A stretch of 64,000 bases of DNA from Reichenbachiella versicolor (GCF_003171675.1 NZ_QFZQ01000007.1:124001-188000), one strand, 5' to 3'; shown: positions 12,247 to 23,200, counted from the first letter of the stretch. Translations and numbers: made by a program. Notes: generated from the letters alone by a model not told the origin.

Positions 12247-12690
12247 TTAATTGGCCCAAGGGGCGTCTCCTGTTACATTTATTCCCATGCTTCTAGCAGT
12301 ACCCGCTACTTGTTTCATAGCAGACTCTACTGTAAAAGCATTCAAGTCAGGTAGCTTGGTCTCTGCGATCTCTTTCACTTGATCCCAGCTTACTGATCCT
12401 ACTTTGTCTCTGTTTGGTTGTGAAGAACCTTTCTTAAGTTTCGCAGCATTCATCAAAAGAACAGATGCTGGGGGTGTCTTAATAACAAAGTCAAAAGATT
12501 TGTCACTGTAAATAGTAACAAGTACTGGAAGTACTTGACCTGCTTTTTCCTGAGTTCTGGCATTAAATTGCTTACAGAAATCCATTATGTTAAGTCCCTT
12601 ACTACCTAGAGCAGGACCTACTGGAGGAGAAGGATTGGCAGCGCCACCCTTTATCTGTAATTTTAAGTAACCACTAATTTCCTTAGCCAT
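12247..12690 (-). CDS. rplK: 50S ribosomal protein L11
   Basis: Protein of the GTPase-associated centre, needed for factor-dependent GTP hydrolysis and for the RelA/SpoT stress signal. The 147 residues contain the Pro-rich N-terminal domain ([20 protein letters not shown]) and the rRNA-binding C-terminal domain ending [13 protein letters not shown]. The proline pair that thiopeptide antibiotics target appears intact. It begins 2 bases after nusG ends, so the two are tightly coupled. Confidence 0.98.
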   Translation of the reverse strand: MAKEISGYLKLQIKGGAANPSPPVGPALGSKGLNIMDFCKQFNARTQEKAGQVLPVLVTIYSDKSFDFVIKTPPASVLLMNAAKLKKGSSQPNRDKVGSVSWDQVKEIAETKLPDLNAFTVESAMKQVAGTARSMGINVTGDAPWAN

Positions 12691-12692
12691 TT

Positions 12693-13250
12693 TTACTCTA
12701 CTTTTTCAACTTGAACATAATTAAGCTCTACAGGAGTATTTCGGCCGAAGATTTTCACCATTACATTCAACTTCTTCCTTTCTTCAAATACTTCTTCTAC
12801 CGTACCTGTAAAACCACTAAATGGACCATCCATTACATTAACACTCTCTCCCACTATAAAAGGAGTATCAAGCTTTTCTTCTAGCTCGTCTACCTCTTCT
12901 ACTTTTCCTAAAATTCGGTTAACCTCATTTTGTCTTAATGGAACAGGGGTCTTAGAAGGACCTCCATCATTTGAACCTAAAAATCCAATTACACCTGGTA
13001 TATTAGTGATTGTATGTTGTACCTCACCGTGATTGATGTCTGCAGAAATCAAAATATAGCCAGGAAAGAAATTCCTTTCTCTGACTCTCTTTTTTCCATT
13101 TCTCATTTCATACACCTTTTCAGCAGGTATCATAACCTGAGGAATGTATTCTTCCAGATTCATCCTGACAATCTCCGTCTCCAAGTAAGATTTTACTTTC
13201 TTTTCTTGGCCACTGACAGCACGAACAACGTACCATTTTAAATCACTCAT
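12693..13250 (-). CDS. nusG: Transcription termination/antitermination factor NusG
   Basis: Binds the RNA polymerase clamp and couples transcription to translation and Rho. The 185 residues show the NGN domain ([20 protein letters not shown] at the start, [10 protein letters not shown] further on) and a C-terminal KOW domain ([24 protein letters not shown]). It is slightly longer than the E. coli protein, as usual in Bacteroidota. The gene is between secE (18 bases upstream) and rplK. Confidence 0.98.
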   Translation of the reverse strand: MSDLKWYVVRAVSGQEKKVKSYLETEIVRMNLEEYIPQVMIPAEKVYEMRNGKKRVRERNFFPGYILISADINHGEVQHTITNIPGVIGFLGSNDGGPSKTPVPLRQNEVNRILGKVEEVDELEEKLDTPFIVGESVNVMDGPFSGFTGTVEEVFEERKKLNVMVKIFGRNTPVELNYVQVEKVE

Positions 13251-13267
13251 AGTACAGGACTTTAGAC

Positions 13268-13459
13268 TTAAAGATTATTATAGTACCAATCCAACATATT
13301 CTCGAAACCGAGATCTATCAGACCAATGAATAACGCGAAGATCAGGGAAGCGACTAAGACCAGAATAGAAGAACTTTGAAGCTCAGAATACTTGGACCAT
13401 GTAACCTTGTGGACCATCTCGTCATAAGATTCTTTAATAAAGTTGATCAATTTAGTCAT
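13268..13459 (-). CDS. secE: Preprotein translocase subunit SecE
   Basis: Small essential subunit of the SecYEG channel in the inner membrane. I start it at the ATG at 13459, giving 63 residues (MTKLINFIKESYDEMVHKV). The longer open frame extends into the tRNA-Trp gene and cannot be the real start. It has the amphipathic helix with the conserved HKVTWSKYSEL segment and one transmembrane helix (about residues 30-50). This is the single-spanning SecE type. Confidence 0.95.
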   Translation of the reverse strand: MTKLINFIKESYDEMVHKVTWSKYSELQSSSILVLVASLIFALFIGLIDLGFENMLDWYYNNL

Positions 13460-13486
13460 AGTACAAACCTTAACGTTTTTAATTAG

Positions 13487-13559
13487 CACGGGTCGAGAGA
13501 CTCGAACTCCCAACCGCTGGTTTTGGAGACCAGTGCTCTACCAATTGAGCTAGACCCGT
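13487..13559 (-). tRNA. tRNA-Trp (CCA anticodon)
   Basis: 73-nt cloverleaf read on the minus strand. The acceptor arm ACGGGTC pairs with GACCCGT, the D-arm is TAGCTCAATTGGTAGAGCA, and the anticodon loop CTCCAAA gives anticodon CCA. The T-arm contains GTTCGAGTC. No CCA end is encoded. It sits between tuf and secE, a common Bacteroidota arrangement. Confidence 0.97.
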
Positions 13560-13614
13560 GTGCGGTTTTCCTTAAAAAAGGACTGCAAAATTAGATGATT
13601 ATTTCAGATAAACA

Positions 13615-13644
13615 AACGCACTTCATTAAAAAATGAAGTGCGTT
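13615..13644 (-). terminator. Intrinsic terminator of tuf
   Basis: Perfect 13-bp stem (AACGCACTTCATT and its complement) with a 4-base A/T loop. On the minus strand it is followed by TGTTT. It begins about 30 bases after the tuf stop and separates tuf from tRNA-Trp/secE. Confidence 0.85.
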
Positions 13645-13672
13645 GTTAATTTTATATCTACCGATTAGACGA

Positions 13673-14860
13673 TTAGTCTAAGATTTCAGTAACCTGCCCA
13701 GAACCAACTGTTCTACCACCTTCTCTGATCGCAAATCTTAGTCCTTTTTCAAGAGCTACTTTATTGATCAAAGTTACTTCGATAGTAACGTTATCACCTG
13801 GCATTACCATTTCAACTCCTTCAGGAAGTTTAATCTCACCAGTTACATCAGTTGTCCTTAGATAGAACTGAGGTCTGTATTTGTTAAAGAAAGGAGTGTG
13901 TCTACCACCTTCTTCTTTTGAAAGGACATAAACCTCAGCTTTGAAGTGAGAGTGAGGATTCACAGAACCAGGCTTACAGATAATCATACCTCTTTTGATA
14001 TCCGTTTTCTCGATACCTCTTAAAAGTAGACCAACGTTGTCACCAGCTTCACCTCTGTCTAAGATTTTTCTAAACATCTCAACACCAGTGATAGTTGAAG
14101 TCATGTCTTCAGCACCCATACCGATGATATCTACAGGGTCACCTGTGTTAGTAACACCTCTTTCGATTCTACCAGTAGCTACTGTACCTCTACCAGTGAT
14201 AGAGAATACATCTTCTACAGGCATCAAGAAATCTTTATCTACAGCTCTTTCTGGTAATGGAATATACTCGTCAACAGCAGCCATCAACTCGTCGATTTTA
14301 GCAACCCACTCAGCTTCACCGTTCAATCCACCTAATGCTGATCCAGCAATTACAGGAATATCATCACCTGGAAAATCATACTCAGAAAGAAGCTCTCTTA
14401 CTTCCATTTCAACAAGCTCAAGAAGCTCTTCATCATCTACCAAGTCAACTTTGTTCATGAACACAACTAGCGCTGGTACACCTACCTGTCTTGAAAGAAG
14501 GATGTGCTCTCTAGTTTGTGGCATAGGACCGTCAGTAGCAGCAACAACGATGATAGCACCGTCCATTTGCGCAGCACCAGTAATCATGTTCTTTACATAA
14601 TCGGCGTGACCTGGACAATCAACGTGTGCGTAGTGTCTGTTTTCTGTTTGGTATTCGATATGAGAAGTATTGATTGTAATACCTCTTTCTGCTTCCTCAG
14701 GAGCGTTATCGATTGCACCAAAGTCTTTTTGCTCAGCAAGACCTTTGTCAGCTAATACTTTAGAGATAGCAGCAGTCAAAGTTGTCTTACCGTGATCCAC
14801 GTGACCAATAGTACCAATATTCACGTGAGGTTTCGAACGGTCAAAGGTTTCTTTAGCCAT
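13673..14860 (-). CDS. tuf: Elongation factor Tu
   Basis: GTPase that delivers aminoacyl-tRNA to the ribosome. The 395 residues comprise the G domain with GHVDHGKTT (19-27), [14 protein letters not shown] and NKVDLVDD, then the two beta-barrel domains ending in [13 protein letters not shown]. It is the only tuf copy in the window. The gene lies downstream of a Tyr-Gly-Thr tRNA cluster and is probably transcribed with it from a promoter at about 15,400. A strong terminator follows. Confidence 0.99.
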   Translation of the reverse strand: MAKETFDRSKPHVNIGTIGHVDHGKTTLTAAISKVLADKGLAEQKDFGAIDNAPEEAERGITINTSHIEYQTENRHYAHVDCPGHADYVKNMITGAAQMDGAIIVVAATDGPMPQTREHILLSRQVGVPALVVFMNKVDLVDDEELLELVEMEVRELLSEYDFPGDDIPVIAGSALGGLNGEAEWVAKIDELMAAVDEYIPLPERAVDKDFLMPVEDVFSITGRGTVATGRIERGVTNTGDPVDIIGMGAEDMTSTITGVEMFRKILDRGEAGDNVGLLLRGIEKTDIKRGMIICKPGSVNPHSHFKAEVYVLSKEEGGRHTPFFNKYRPQFYLRTTDVTGEIKLPEGVEMVMPGDNVTIEVTLINKVALEKGLRFAIREGGRTVGSGQVTEILD

Positions 14861-14975
14861 GTCTGAAAATTCCTATTTTAGTTAAAAATTCTGTTAAATA
14901 TAAAAATCACCATACAACAGTGCATGGCTAATTAAAAAATTCAAAACTCTAATGGATTACCTGAGGGAGAGAATG

Positions 14976-15047
14976 AGCCAACGACGGGATTTGAACCCGT
15001 GGCCTCTTCCTTACCAAGGAAGTGCTCTACCCCTGAGCTACGTCGGC
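14976..15047 (-). tRNA. tRNA-Thr (GGT anticodon)
   Basis: 72-nt cloverleaf on the minus strand. The acceptor GCCGACG pairs with CGTTGGC through one G-T pair, the D-arm is TAGCTCAGGGGTAGAGCA, and anticodon stem CTTCC/GGAAG encloses loop TTGGTAA with anticodon GGT. The T-arm is GGGTTCAAATCCC. No CCA is encoded. It is the last tRNA before tuf. Confidence 0.97.
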
Positions 15048-15079
15048 TTGATTGAATCTATCCGACATTGCCAGGCAAG

Positions 15080-15095
15080 CCTTAGCTACATCGGC
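15080..15095 (-). pseudogene. Possible remnant of a tRNA-Thr 5' end
   Basis: Sixteen bases here match the first 16 bases of the neighbouring tRNA-Thr (15032-15047) at 14 positions: the acceptor strand GCCGATG followed by TAGCT. The homology stops before the anticodon arm, so no functional tRNA can form. It probably records a partial duplication within the tRNA cluster; chance similarity is not excluded. Confidence 0.45.
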
Positions 15096-15111
15096 ATAGT
15101 TTAATAAAAAG

Positions 15112-15184
15112 AGCGGGAGACGAGGCTCGAACCCGCGACCTACAGCTTGGAAGGCTGTCGCTCTACCAACTGAGCTACTCCCGC
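15112..15184 (-). tRNA. tRNA-Gly (TCC anticodon)
   Basis: 73-nt cloverleaf on the minus strand. The acceptor GCGGGAG pairs with CTCCCGC, the D-arm is TAGCTCAGTTGGTAGAGC, anticodon stem ACAGC/GCTGT encloses loop CTTCCAA (anticodon TCC), and the T-arm is GCGGGTTCGAGCCTCGT. No CCA is encoded. It is the middle gene of the Tyr-Gly-Thr cluster. Confidence 0.96.
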
Positions 15185-15225
15185 TTATTAAACATTTTGA
15201 TGTCCTCGACATCAATGGCCAATGG

Positions 15226-15308
15226 TGGGGGGAGCAGGATTCGAACCTGCGAAGACATAAGTCAACGGAGTTACAGTCCGTCCCAGTTGGCCGCTTTGGT
15301 ATCCCCCC
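15226..15308 (-). tRNA. tRNA-Tyr (GTA anticodon)
   Basis: 83-nt class II tRNA with a long variable arm, read on the minus strand. The acceptor GGGGGGA pairs with TCCCCCC, anticodon loop CTGTAAC gives GTA, and the T-arm contains AGGTTCGAATCCT. Unlike its neighbours it is followed directly by an encoded CCA (15223-15225). It is the first gene of the cluster, nearest the predicted promoter. Confidence 0.96.
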
Positions 15309-15379
15309 AGTTATTTCAACATTTCAATGTAACTTTCCTCAATTGGCTGACCTTTTTAGCCCGTTTTTTTAAGGAAGTG

Positions 15380-15410
15380 CAAAAGTATAATCTTTTGTCT
15401 CTTATTCAAA
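15380..15410 (-). promoter_or_regulatory. Promoter of the tRNA-Tyr-Gly-Thr-tuf operon
   Basis: On the minus strand TTTG (15407-15410) is followed after exactly 19 bases by TACTTTTG (15380-15387). This matches the Bacteroidota housekeeping pattern TTTG-N19-TAnnTTTG. It lies about 75 bases before tRNA-Tyr, which suits a stable-RNA/tuf operon. Confidence 0.75.
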
Positions 15411-15541
15411 TTTTTCAAAATTTATTTTCAATCTCTTTTTTCTTCGTGATTGTTTTCATTTTGAATGGGCGGCAAAAATGCACTTATGCTTTCAATTTTC
15501 AATAGTTTTAGGAAGAATTTTCAAAAGAATTTTATGCTAAC

Positions 15542-17419
15542 ATGAAGTCATTTTACAGAAGCATTTCATTACCAACTACTTTGGCTGTTTTTATTTCTTT
15601 TTTTTCTTGTCAAACATCTAACGATTCAATCAACATGGATGCCATTAATAATGATAGTCACTCGTTCGCAAGACTAGGACAGTCTATAATCACTCATCTA
15701 AACTGGGACGCAAGAATTGATTTTAACAAAAAGAAAATCTTCGCCACCGCTACTTACCAAATAAAAAAGCTACCCAATGCTAAGATTATAGTCTTGGATA
15801 CTAAAAATCTAAATATTCGCTCTGTTGTGAATGGGAATAATGAAACTCTTCCCTTTGAATTATTAGAACCACAGCACTTTCTCGGACAAGCTCTAAAAAT
15901 TCAGCTAAGCTCTAATACTAAGCTAATTAGCATAACTTATGAAACTAATAAATCAGCTGAGGCTCTACAATGGTTGAGTCCGCAACAAACAGCTGACAAA
16001 ACTTTTCCCTTTTTGTTTACACAATCACAAGCCATCCTTGCTCGTTCATGGATTCCTATTCAAGATTCTCCTGGAATACGATTCACATACGATGCAAAGG
16101 TTGAAGTACCTAAAAATCTAATTGCTCTAATGAGCGCTAATAATCCTACTAAGAAAAATGATTCTGGAATTTATAATTTTAAAATGGAGCAACCTATTCC
16201 TGCATATCTATTGGCTCTTTCAGCGGGAGATTTAGTCTATAAACCAATCAGCGATCGAAGCGGAGTATATGCAGAGCCTTCAGTTTTAGATGATGCTCTA
16301 TATGAATTTGAAGATCTTGAAAAAATGATCTCTACAGCTGAATCATTATATGGTGAATACAAATGGGGTAAATATGACTTACTTGTCTTACCTCCAAGTT
16401 TTCCATTTGGAGGGATGGAAAACCCTAAATTAACTTTTGCCACTCCTACCATTTTGGCAGGGGATAAGTCTCTAACGTCTCTAGTTGCTCATGAGCTAGC
16501 TCATAGTTGGTCTGGTAATTTGGTAACGAATGCAACATGGGATGACTTTTGGTTAAACGAAGGGTTTACGGTCTACTTCGAATATAGAATTATGGAAGCT
16601 CTTTATGGAAGGGAATACTCTGAAATGCTAGCTTCATTATCAATGAATGGACTGAAGGAAGAATTAGAAAGTTTACCAGCTGAAGACACTCGTCTAAAAC
16701 TAAATCTTAAGGGTCGTAATCCAGACGATGGGATGACTTCTATCGCTTATGATAAAGGATATTTCTTTTTAAGGTCACTAGAAGAAAAATTTGGGAGAGA
16801 AAAATTTGACTTATTTCTAAAGACTTATTTTTCTCAAAATGCCTACCAGAGCATCACTACTGAAAAGTTCATTGAAATTTTAAACAAACAACTTATAGAA
16901 GAGTATCAAATTGACTTACCAAAAGACTTTTTAAATGAATGGATATATACGCATGGACTTCCAAATGACTCTCCTACTCCATCTCCAGAAAAGTTTAAAA
17001 CTGTAGATAAAGCAATCCTTCAGCTATTAAAAAACATGACCGCGTCCCAAATGAAGGATGAATTCAAAACAGATCAATGGTCTACACATGAGTGGATACA
17101 ATTTGTCAGTGAGCTTCCAAACCAATTAGACTCTGTGCAATTGCGTTCTTTAGATGAAGTATTTGGTTTTACAAAATCTCAGAATAGTGAAATATTCTCT
17201 GTTTGGGCTAAAGTCTCTATTCAAAATAATTATCAGCCTTGCTACCCATACATTGAGTCTTTCTTAATAAAAACTGGTCGTCGTAAATTTCTAATGCCCC
17301 TTTATACCGCTCTAATTCAAACGGAAGAAGGTAAAAAATGGGCAAAAGAAGTTTATAAGAAAGCTAGACCTAATTACCATTATGTGGCTAGTAGTTCTAT
17401 TGATGAATTATTAGAATAA
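15542..17419 (+). CDS. M1 family metallopeptidase, leukotriene-A4-hydrolase-like lipoprotein
   Basis: Zinc aminopeptidase anchored as a lipoprotein: signal peptide with lipobox FFSC, lipidated Cys23. An N-terminal beta domain is followed by the catalytic domain with GGMEN (290-294), zinc site HELAH (317-321) and the third ligand Glu340 in LNEGF. The C-terminal ~150 residues are helical. The 625-residue length and HELAHSWSGN motif resemble the LTA4H-like branch (cold-active aminopeptidases). It probably trims peptides outside the inner membrane. The end overlaps the oppositely oriented second M1 gene by 9 bases. Confidence 0.92.
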   Translation: MKSFYRSISLPTTLAVFISFFSCQTSNDSINMDAINNDSHSFARLGQSIITHLNWDARIDFNKKKIFATATYQIKKLPNAKIIVLDTKNLNIRSVVNGNNETLPFELLEPQHFLGQALKIQLSSNTKLISITYETNKSAEALQWLSPQQTADKTFPFLFTQSQAILARSWIPIQDSPGIRFTYDAKVEVPKNLIALMSANNPTKKNDSGIYNFKMEQPIPAYLLALSAGDLVYKPISDRSGVYAEPSVLDDALYEFEDLEKMISTAESLYGEYKWGKYDLLVLPPSFPFGGMENPKLTFATPTILAGDKSLTSLVAHELAHSWSGNLVTNATWDDFWLNEGFTVYFEYRIMEALYGREYSEMLASLSMNGLKEELESLPAEDTRLKLNLKGRNPDDGMTSIAYDKGYFFLRSLEEKFGREKFDLFLKTYFSQNAYQSITTEKFIEILNKQLIEEYQIDLPKDFLNEWIYTHGLPNDSPTPSPEKFKTVDKAILQLLKNMTASQMKDEFKTDQWSTHEWIQFVSELPNQLDSVQLRSLDEVFGFTKSQNSEIFSVWAKVSIQNNYQPCYPYIESFLIKTGRRKFLMPLYTALIQTEEGKKWAKEVYKKARPNYHYVASSSIDELLE

Positions 17420-19891
17420 CTGATTTGACTCATACCAATTTATCAATTCTGGGTCTGATTCATTTTTTCTGATATCTTCCATGGCTTGCTCGGCACCGTT
17501 AGTATCTGAAATCAACATTAAAGTTTGATAGGCTGATAGTTTTGTTCCGTACTGAGCATGGGTTGTTGCTATGTGATACAACTGTCCAACGGCTATTTCT
17601 TTGAACTTAGTAGGAGCGCTTATGAGTTTCTCTGCATAGAGTTGAAGTAAAAAGTATATCTCTGAGTTCTTAAGTTGTTTAAACTTCGTGCTGTACCATG
17701 GAAATACAAAATCATCTTCTTTTTCATTCACAAATGGTGCCAATGCCAAGACTATATTGATATTAGTTTCAAGAGCGAAATTTTTAAAAACCGATTCGTG
17801 TAATTGCTGTCCATTTTCTTGAAACTGTGTTAACGCTGCACCTGCTACCATGTAAGATGAGTCGCCTATTGCTTTAGTAATAAATTGCTTATACTCTTCA
17901 AATGAAACCTGTCCTACATAATTGACAGCCGAAGCACGAACTTCGGATGATGAATCTTTCAGTAAAAGTGTTACACGATCTTTATAATCGTCAATTTTGA
18001 GTTTAGATGAACTTAGATAATTCAAGGTTCTTTGTTTTATTGTTGGATATGGATCTTCTAATCCCATTTCCACTATACTTTTTATAATCTTTTTGGATTT
18101 AAAAGAAGGAAGGCTATCTATTGTCTGAATCCTTCCATACAGATCCGATTTGTTTTTCATTTGTTCAAGTAGCTCCAACTCAGATTTATCATGATTAATC
18201 TCGGCTAGTAAATATCTATCACCATCAAACACTACAAGTTCAGGTTCTGATTCATACTTAAAAGTGTAGACTTCTAATCCATTTGTCATGACAACTGAAT
18301 GGCGATGGATAATTCCTTCTACGGTTATATCAATAAATAGTGGAAGTTCATATACCATATCCATCCCTACAGAAGAATATTGCTCTGCGGTAATGGTCAA
18401 AGTTCCATCTTTATATTCATGGGTTACATCAATTATTGGATGTCCTGGGGTAAAATACCATTGGTCAAAAAACCAGTGCAAATCCTCTCCTAACAATTCT
18501 TCAAAAGCTAATCTTAAGTCTGCTACCTCTACGGATTGGTATTCATTTTTCTTTAAATAATGATGTACCCCAGCAAAAAACGCCTGATCTCCAAGATAAC
18601 CTCGGAGCATATGTAGGACTGCTGCTCCTTTATTATAAGAATGTGTATCAAACAGATCATTTCGAGAGTCATAATAATATCTAATCAATGACTTTGCGCT
18701 ATCATAGGATTCGGTAAAGTAAGCTTCCCTAGAGTTAAGTAATTCAAACTGAGCTTCGTCAATTCCATACTTATACTCTGCCCACAGATACTCACTATAA
18801 CTTGCAAATCCTTCATTAAGTGTCAAATTTGACCAAGATTCACAGGTGACCAAATCTCCAAACCATTGATGAAACAGTTCATGCGCTATAATATCGTCCC
18901 AATTAAAATCGATGAGCTCACGCCTAGTAGCCTGAACTCCTTCCATAAAAACGGATGCTGTTGTATTCTCCATGGCTCCAGAGACAAAATCCCGGACGAC
19001 AACTTGACTGTACTTCTGCCATGGAAACGGATAATCCAACAATTCTGAAAAATACTCTATCATCTCTGGGGTATGCCCAAAGATTGCCTTTGCATGAGCC
19101 TCATACTCTGGTTCGACTATGTATTCTAATTCGATATCATTCCAAGTATCCTTGACGGTTGCGTATTCACCTATGGCCATCATGAATAAATATGGTGCAT
19201 GTGGCTGATCCATTTTCCAGATATCTGTTCTAATTCCAGATTGATCTGGACTCGCTTTTGGATTGATAAGAATGCCATTGGACAATGTTCTGTATTTATC
19301 TTGAACAGATATTTGGATCTCTTGAGTACACCTCTGATTGGGAGTATCAATAGTAGGAAACCACACTGAACTTGATTCTGTTTCTCCTTGTGTCCAAATC
19401 TGAAATGGTTTGTTAGGCTTGTCTTTAGACGGTTTTATGAAGTAAAGTCCTTTATCTTCAGTGATCACACCATCTCCTTTGGTCTTTACTAAATTAGGGT
19501 GTGCTGTATAGTCTATGTTTACCTCGAGAGTATCGAAACGATTAACTGGTCTATCTAGGTCTATAGCCAAGTTCAAACTATCATATTGATAATTCATAGA
19601 TCTACCGTTGACCATTACCTTAGAAATCACCATCATTTTTGCATCAAGAACAAGACGAGTTTGTTCGTAATAATACGGTTTAAGGAACAAAAGGGCTTCT
19701 CCCTGCATCGTTTCATTCTCCCAATCAAAAGACACTTTTAATTCTGTATGAATAAGATCAAAATGATTTGTTTCTGAGCCTCTATAGACCGCAGATAATT
19801 CTTCGTTTTCTTGAGTATACCCCTTAGATATAAATACTGTTAATGAAAGAACTAGAAATAAGAATAAGATGGAATTCTGAATGCTTCGCAT
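17411..19891 (-). CDS. M1 family aminopeptidase with C-terminal HEAT-like repeats
   Basis: Secreted zinc aminopeptidase of 826 residues. I start it at the ATG at 19891 because the signal peptide (MRSIQNSILFLFLVLSLTVF) begins there; an in-frame ATG lies 27 bases upstream. The catalytic domain contains GAMEN (305-309), HELFHQW (337-343) and LNEGF with Glu360 as third zinc ligand. Residues beyond ~600 look like HEAT-type helical repeats, as in APN/ERAP-type enzymes. Substrate is unknown. It is convergent with the other M1 gene and has no recognisable terminator. Confidence 0.92.
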   Translation of the reverse strand: MRSIQNSILFLFLVLSLTVFISKGYTQENEELSAVYRGSETNHFDLIHTELKVSFDWENETMQGEALLFLKPYYYEQTRLVLDAKMMVISKVMVNGRSMNYQYDSLNLAIDLDRPVNRFDTLEVNIDYTAHPNLVKTKGDGVITEDKGLYFIKPSKDKPNKPFQIWTQGETESSSVWFPTIDTPNQRCTQEIQISVQDKYRTLSNGILINPKASPDQSGIRTDIWKMDQPHAPYLFMMAIGEYATVKDTWNDIELEYIVEPEYEAHAKAIFGHTPEMIEYFSELLDYPFPWQKYSQVVVRDFVSGAMENTTASVFMEGVQATRRELIDFNWDDIIAHELFHQWFGDLVTCESWSNLTLNEGFASYSEYLWAEYKYGIDEAQFELLNSREAYFTESYDSAKSLIRYYYDSRNDLFDTHSYNKGAAVLHMLRGYLGDQAFFAGVHHYLKKNEYQSVEVADLRLAFEELLGEDLHWFFDQWYFTPGHPIIDVTHEYKDGTLTITAEQYSSVGMDMVYELPLFIDITVEGIIHRHSVVMTNGLEVYTFKYESEPELVVFDGDRYLLAEINHDKSELELLEQMKNKSDLYGRIQTIDSLPSFKSKKIIKSIVEMGLEDPYPTIKQRTLNYLSSSKLKIDDYKDRVTLLLKDSSSEVRASAVNYVGQVSFEEYKQFITKAIGDSSYMVAGAALTQFQENGQQLHESVFKNFALETNINIVLALAPFVNEKEDDFVFPWYSTKFKQLKNSEIYFLLQLYAEKLISAPTKFKEIAVGQLYHIATTHAQYGTKLSAYQTLMLISDTNGAEQAMEDIRKNESDPELINWYESNQLF

Positions 19892-20239
19892 AAATGCACC
19901 GGTTAATATTTCTAACAAACAAAAGCGCTAAGTAACGTGAAAATCACAATATAAACTTGAACCTATAATAACAAATACAGCATTGTTTGATCTTATTTAA
20001 TTTGGTTTGGGGAGAAATCTGTTGTTTTTAAACCTCTTAACTTTACAACTTTCATATCAGTATACATATGATTACATTTCAGTTTTTACTTCCTAAACTA
20101 CTTTGTATTCTATAAACTATTGGCAGCACTCCTTCTTGATCTAAATCTACTTGAAAAGAGCTTAACATAAGTTAACGAAGCTTACCTCTGCCAATTAGGC
20201 AATAATTAGTATTTTCGCCTCTCACATCGCCAAATCGAT
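19892..20239. other. Divergent intergenic region between the M1 peptidase and the DUF2723 gene
   Basis: About 350 bases without a convincing gene. It must hold the promoters of both flanking genes. For the rightward gene the best -7 candidate is TATTTTCG at 20210-20217, one base off the TAnnTTTG pattern, about 22 bases before the ATG at 20240. No repeat or RNA structure was seen. Confidence 0.5.
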
Positions 20240-23200
20240 ATGCTGAATTATACGAAACTTAACAATATTATAGGCTGGTTAGTCTTCATCGCTGCGACAG
20301 TAGTATATGCTATGACAGTCGAACCTACGGCTAGTTACTGGGACTGCGGGGAGTTCATCGCAGTATCCTACAAGTTAGAAGTTCCTCATCCTCCAGGAGC
20401 TCCATTTTTTCTTCTAATTGGCAGAATGTTCTCTTTCCTAGCAATGGGTGATGTAGAACAAGTTGCCTATTGGATCAATATGGTAAGTGTAATTAGTAGT
20501 GGGTTTACGATTTTATTTCTATTCTGGTCTATTACTCACTTAGCGAAAAAACTTGTCAAAGAAGATAACATTATCGGTAATCTAGTTGTGCTCGGAAGCG
20601 GTTTGGTAGGTGCTTTAGCCTACACTTTTTCAGATTCATTTTGGTTCTCTGCTGTAGAAGCAGAGGTGTACGGTATGTCTTCTTTCTTTACCGCATTTGT
20701 TGTGTGGGCCATATTGAAGTGGGAAAATATTGAAGACCCTGCGAGTCAAAATAGATGGATGATCTTCATTGCATATATGGTAGGGTTGAGTATTGGGGTT
20801 CACTTGTTAAATTTAGTAACAGTTCCAGCTTTAGGACTTATTTACTACTTCAAGAAAAGACTAGAAGTGACTGTCAAAGGGGTGTTTGGAGCACTGATTG
20901 CTAGTGGCACTATCATCATAGTAATCATGGAAGGTATCATACCTGGTCTTCCCTCAGTTGCTGGTCAAATAGAAATCAATTTCGTTAATGATCTTGGACT
21001 TCCTTTCGGGTCTGGAATAGCAATTTTCATAGCAGCATTCTTCGGATATATTATCTACGGTATTGTATCCACTAGCAAAGGTGACAAATTGAGTCATTTG
21101 TTTTTATTGATCACTTCTGGAGTTATACTTTTTGTGTTGGTCAATGTTATTATAAGCGGAAGCCCTTTGAGATCTGTGGTCATAGCAGCGATCGCAACTA
21201 TCGTAACTTACTTCGTCTCTAAAAAGAATATTAATAAAACGGCAATCATCGTTGCTCTAGGGATAGTACCAGGAATAGCTGTCTGGTATCTATTTTGTGA
21301 AGGTACTAAACACGAAAAATATATTGAAAACCTGAGTGTAAGCGGATTCAATACGATTATGCTATCCTTCGCATTTATCATTATTGGGTACTCTACTTAC
21401 AGTATAGTATTAATCAGATCAAACTACGATCCTCCTATTGATGAAAATAATCCTGAAGATGTACTGAGTTTCGTATCTTATTTGAAACGTGAGCAATATG
21501 GTAGCCGTCCACTTGTACATGGTCAGTACTTCACTGCTGACGTAGTAGATCAAAAGAAGGGAGAAGCGGTTTATAAAAAAGGGAAGGAAGAATACGAAGT
21601 AGCAGACTTCAAACTGGACTATATCTACGACCCAACCCAAACAACTATTCTTCCAAGAGCCTGGAGTAGTCAACCTGCCCATGCACAAAAATATCGTGAC
21701 ATTATTGGATTACGAGAAGGTGAGAAACCTAGCTTTGCTGACAATATAGCTTTCATGCTAAAGCATCAATTGGGTACCATGTACTTCAGGTACTTCATGT
21801 GGAATTTTGCAGGCCGAGCTTCAGATATACAAGGAGCTGGGTGGCTAGGCATTAATGATGCTCTAGAAGAAGTCCCCGCTGAATTGGCAAATAATAAAGG
21901 GCGAAATATCTACTTCATGATCCCATTGCTTTTGGGAATAATTGGTCTAATATTTCAATACTATAAGGACACTAAAAACTTCGCATTTGTAGCTATGCTA
22001 TTTTTCCTGACTGGCGCAGCTATTGTTCTTTATTTAAACTCTCCTCCTATCGAACCTAGAGAAAGGGATTACATCTACGCTGGTTCATATTATGCATTTG
22101 CATTTTGGATTGGTCTGGCAGTAATTGCGATCTATGAAGGATTGAAGAAATTATTAAATATAGGTTCAATAGCAGCTGTGATTGCTATAGTAATTGGTTT
22201 AACTGCTCCAACTATAATGGCAGCTGAAAACTGGGATGACCATGATAGATCTAATAGATATTTTTCTGTAGACTCTGCTAAAAACTTCTTAGCATCATGT
22301 GCTCCAAATGCCATCTTATTTACTGGTGGTGATAATGACACCTTCCCGCTCTGGTATGTACAAGAGGTAGAAGGATTCAGAACTGACGTAAGGGTAGTGG
22401 TATTAAGCTACTTCAATACAGACTGGTACATAGCGCAAATGATGCGAGACGCATACGAATCTAAACCATTACCATTTGGACTTACTTTAGATAACTATGT
22501 TCAAGGTGGTCTCAATGATTATTTACCATTGAGAGAACTCCCAAGTATTAAAAACGGAATGATCGATGCTCGTCAATTTATTAAGCTGATTAAGAACGAG
22601 CACCCCGCTCTTCAATTGCCAACGAGTATCAGTAAGTATAATTCGGTGCCTGCTAAAAAATTCTCTCTTAATGTAGATACGGCTGCCGTTCTAGCTAAGG
22701 GTATTATTCCTGAACAGTTCGCTGATAAAATGGTGTCAAAAATGCAATGGAGCATGAAAGGTCGTGGTCTTGAGAAAAAGGATTTGGCAATACTTGACTT
22801 GATAGTGAATAACAACTGGGAACGACCTATATATTTTAACAATACATCGGCATCATCTGTAAATCTCAACTTGAAACAGTTCATGGTTCAAGAAGGGAAT
22901 GCATTTAGGTTATTACCTATCAAAAACGATAAGCAAGGCATGTTCGTCGATACTAATATGATGTATGACAACATGATGAATAATTTCTACTGGAGAGAGC
23001 TAGATAACCCTAATGTTTATTATTCTGAAGATTATCGAAATTTCGTCCTTAATCACAGAGCTTCATTCAACACATTGATTGAAAACCTACTGATGGAAGG
23101 AGATACTGTCAGAGCTAAGCAAGCAGTGGAAGAAACACTTGCACGAATGCCAGATGAAGTAATTCAATTTGATCATTTCAGTGTACAGGTCGTAGGCTTC

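Noticed and set aside
15027-15505. Short open frames across the tRNA cluster
   Set aside because: They overlap tRNA-Thr, tRNA-Gly or tRNA-Tyr and have no protein-like composition.
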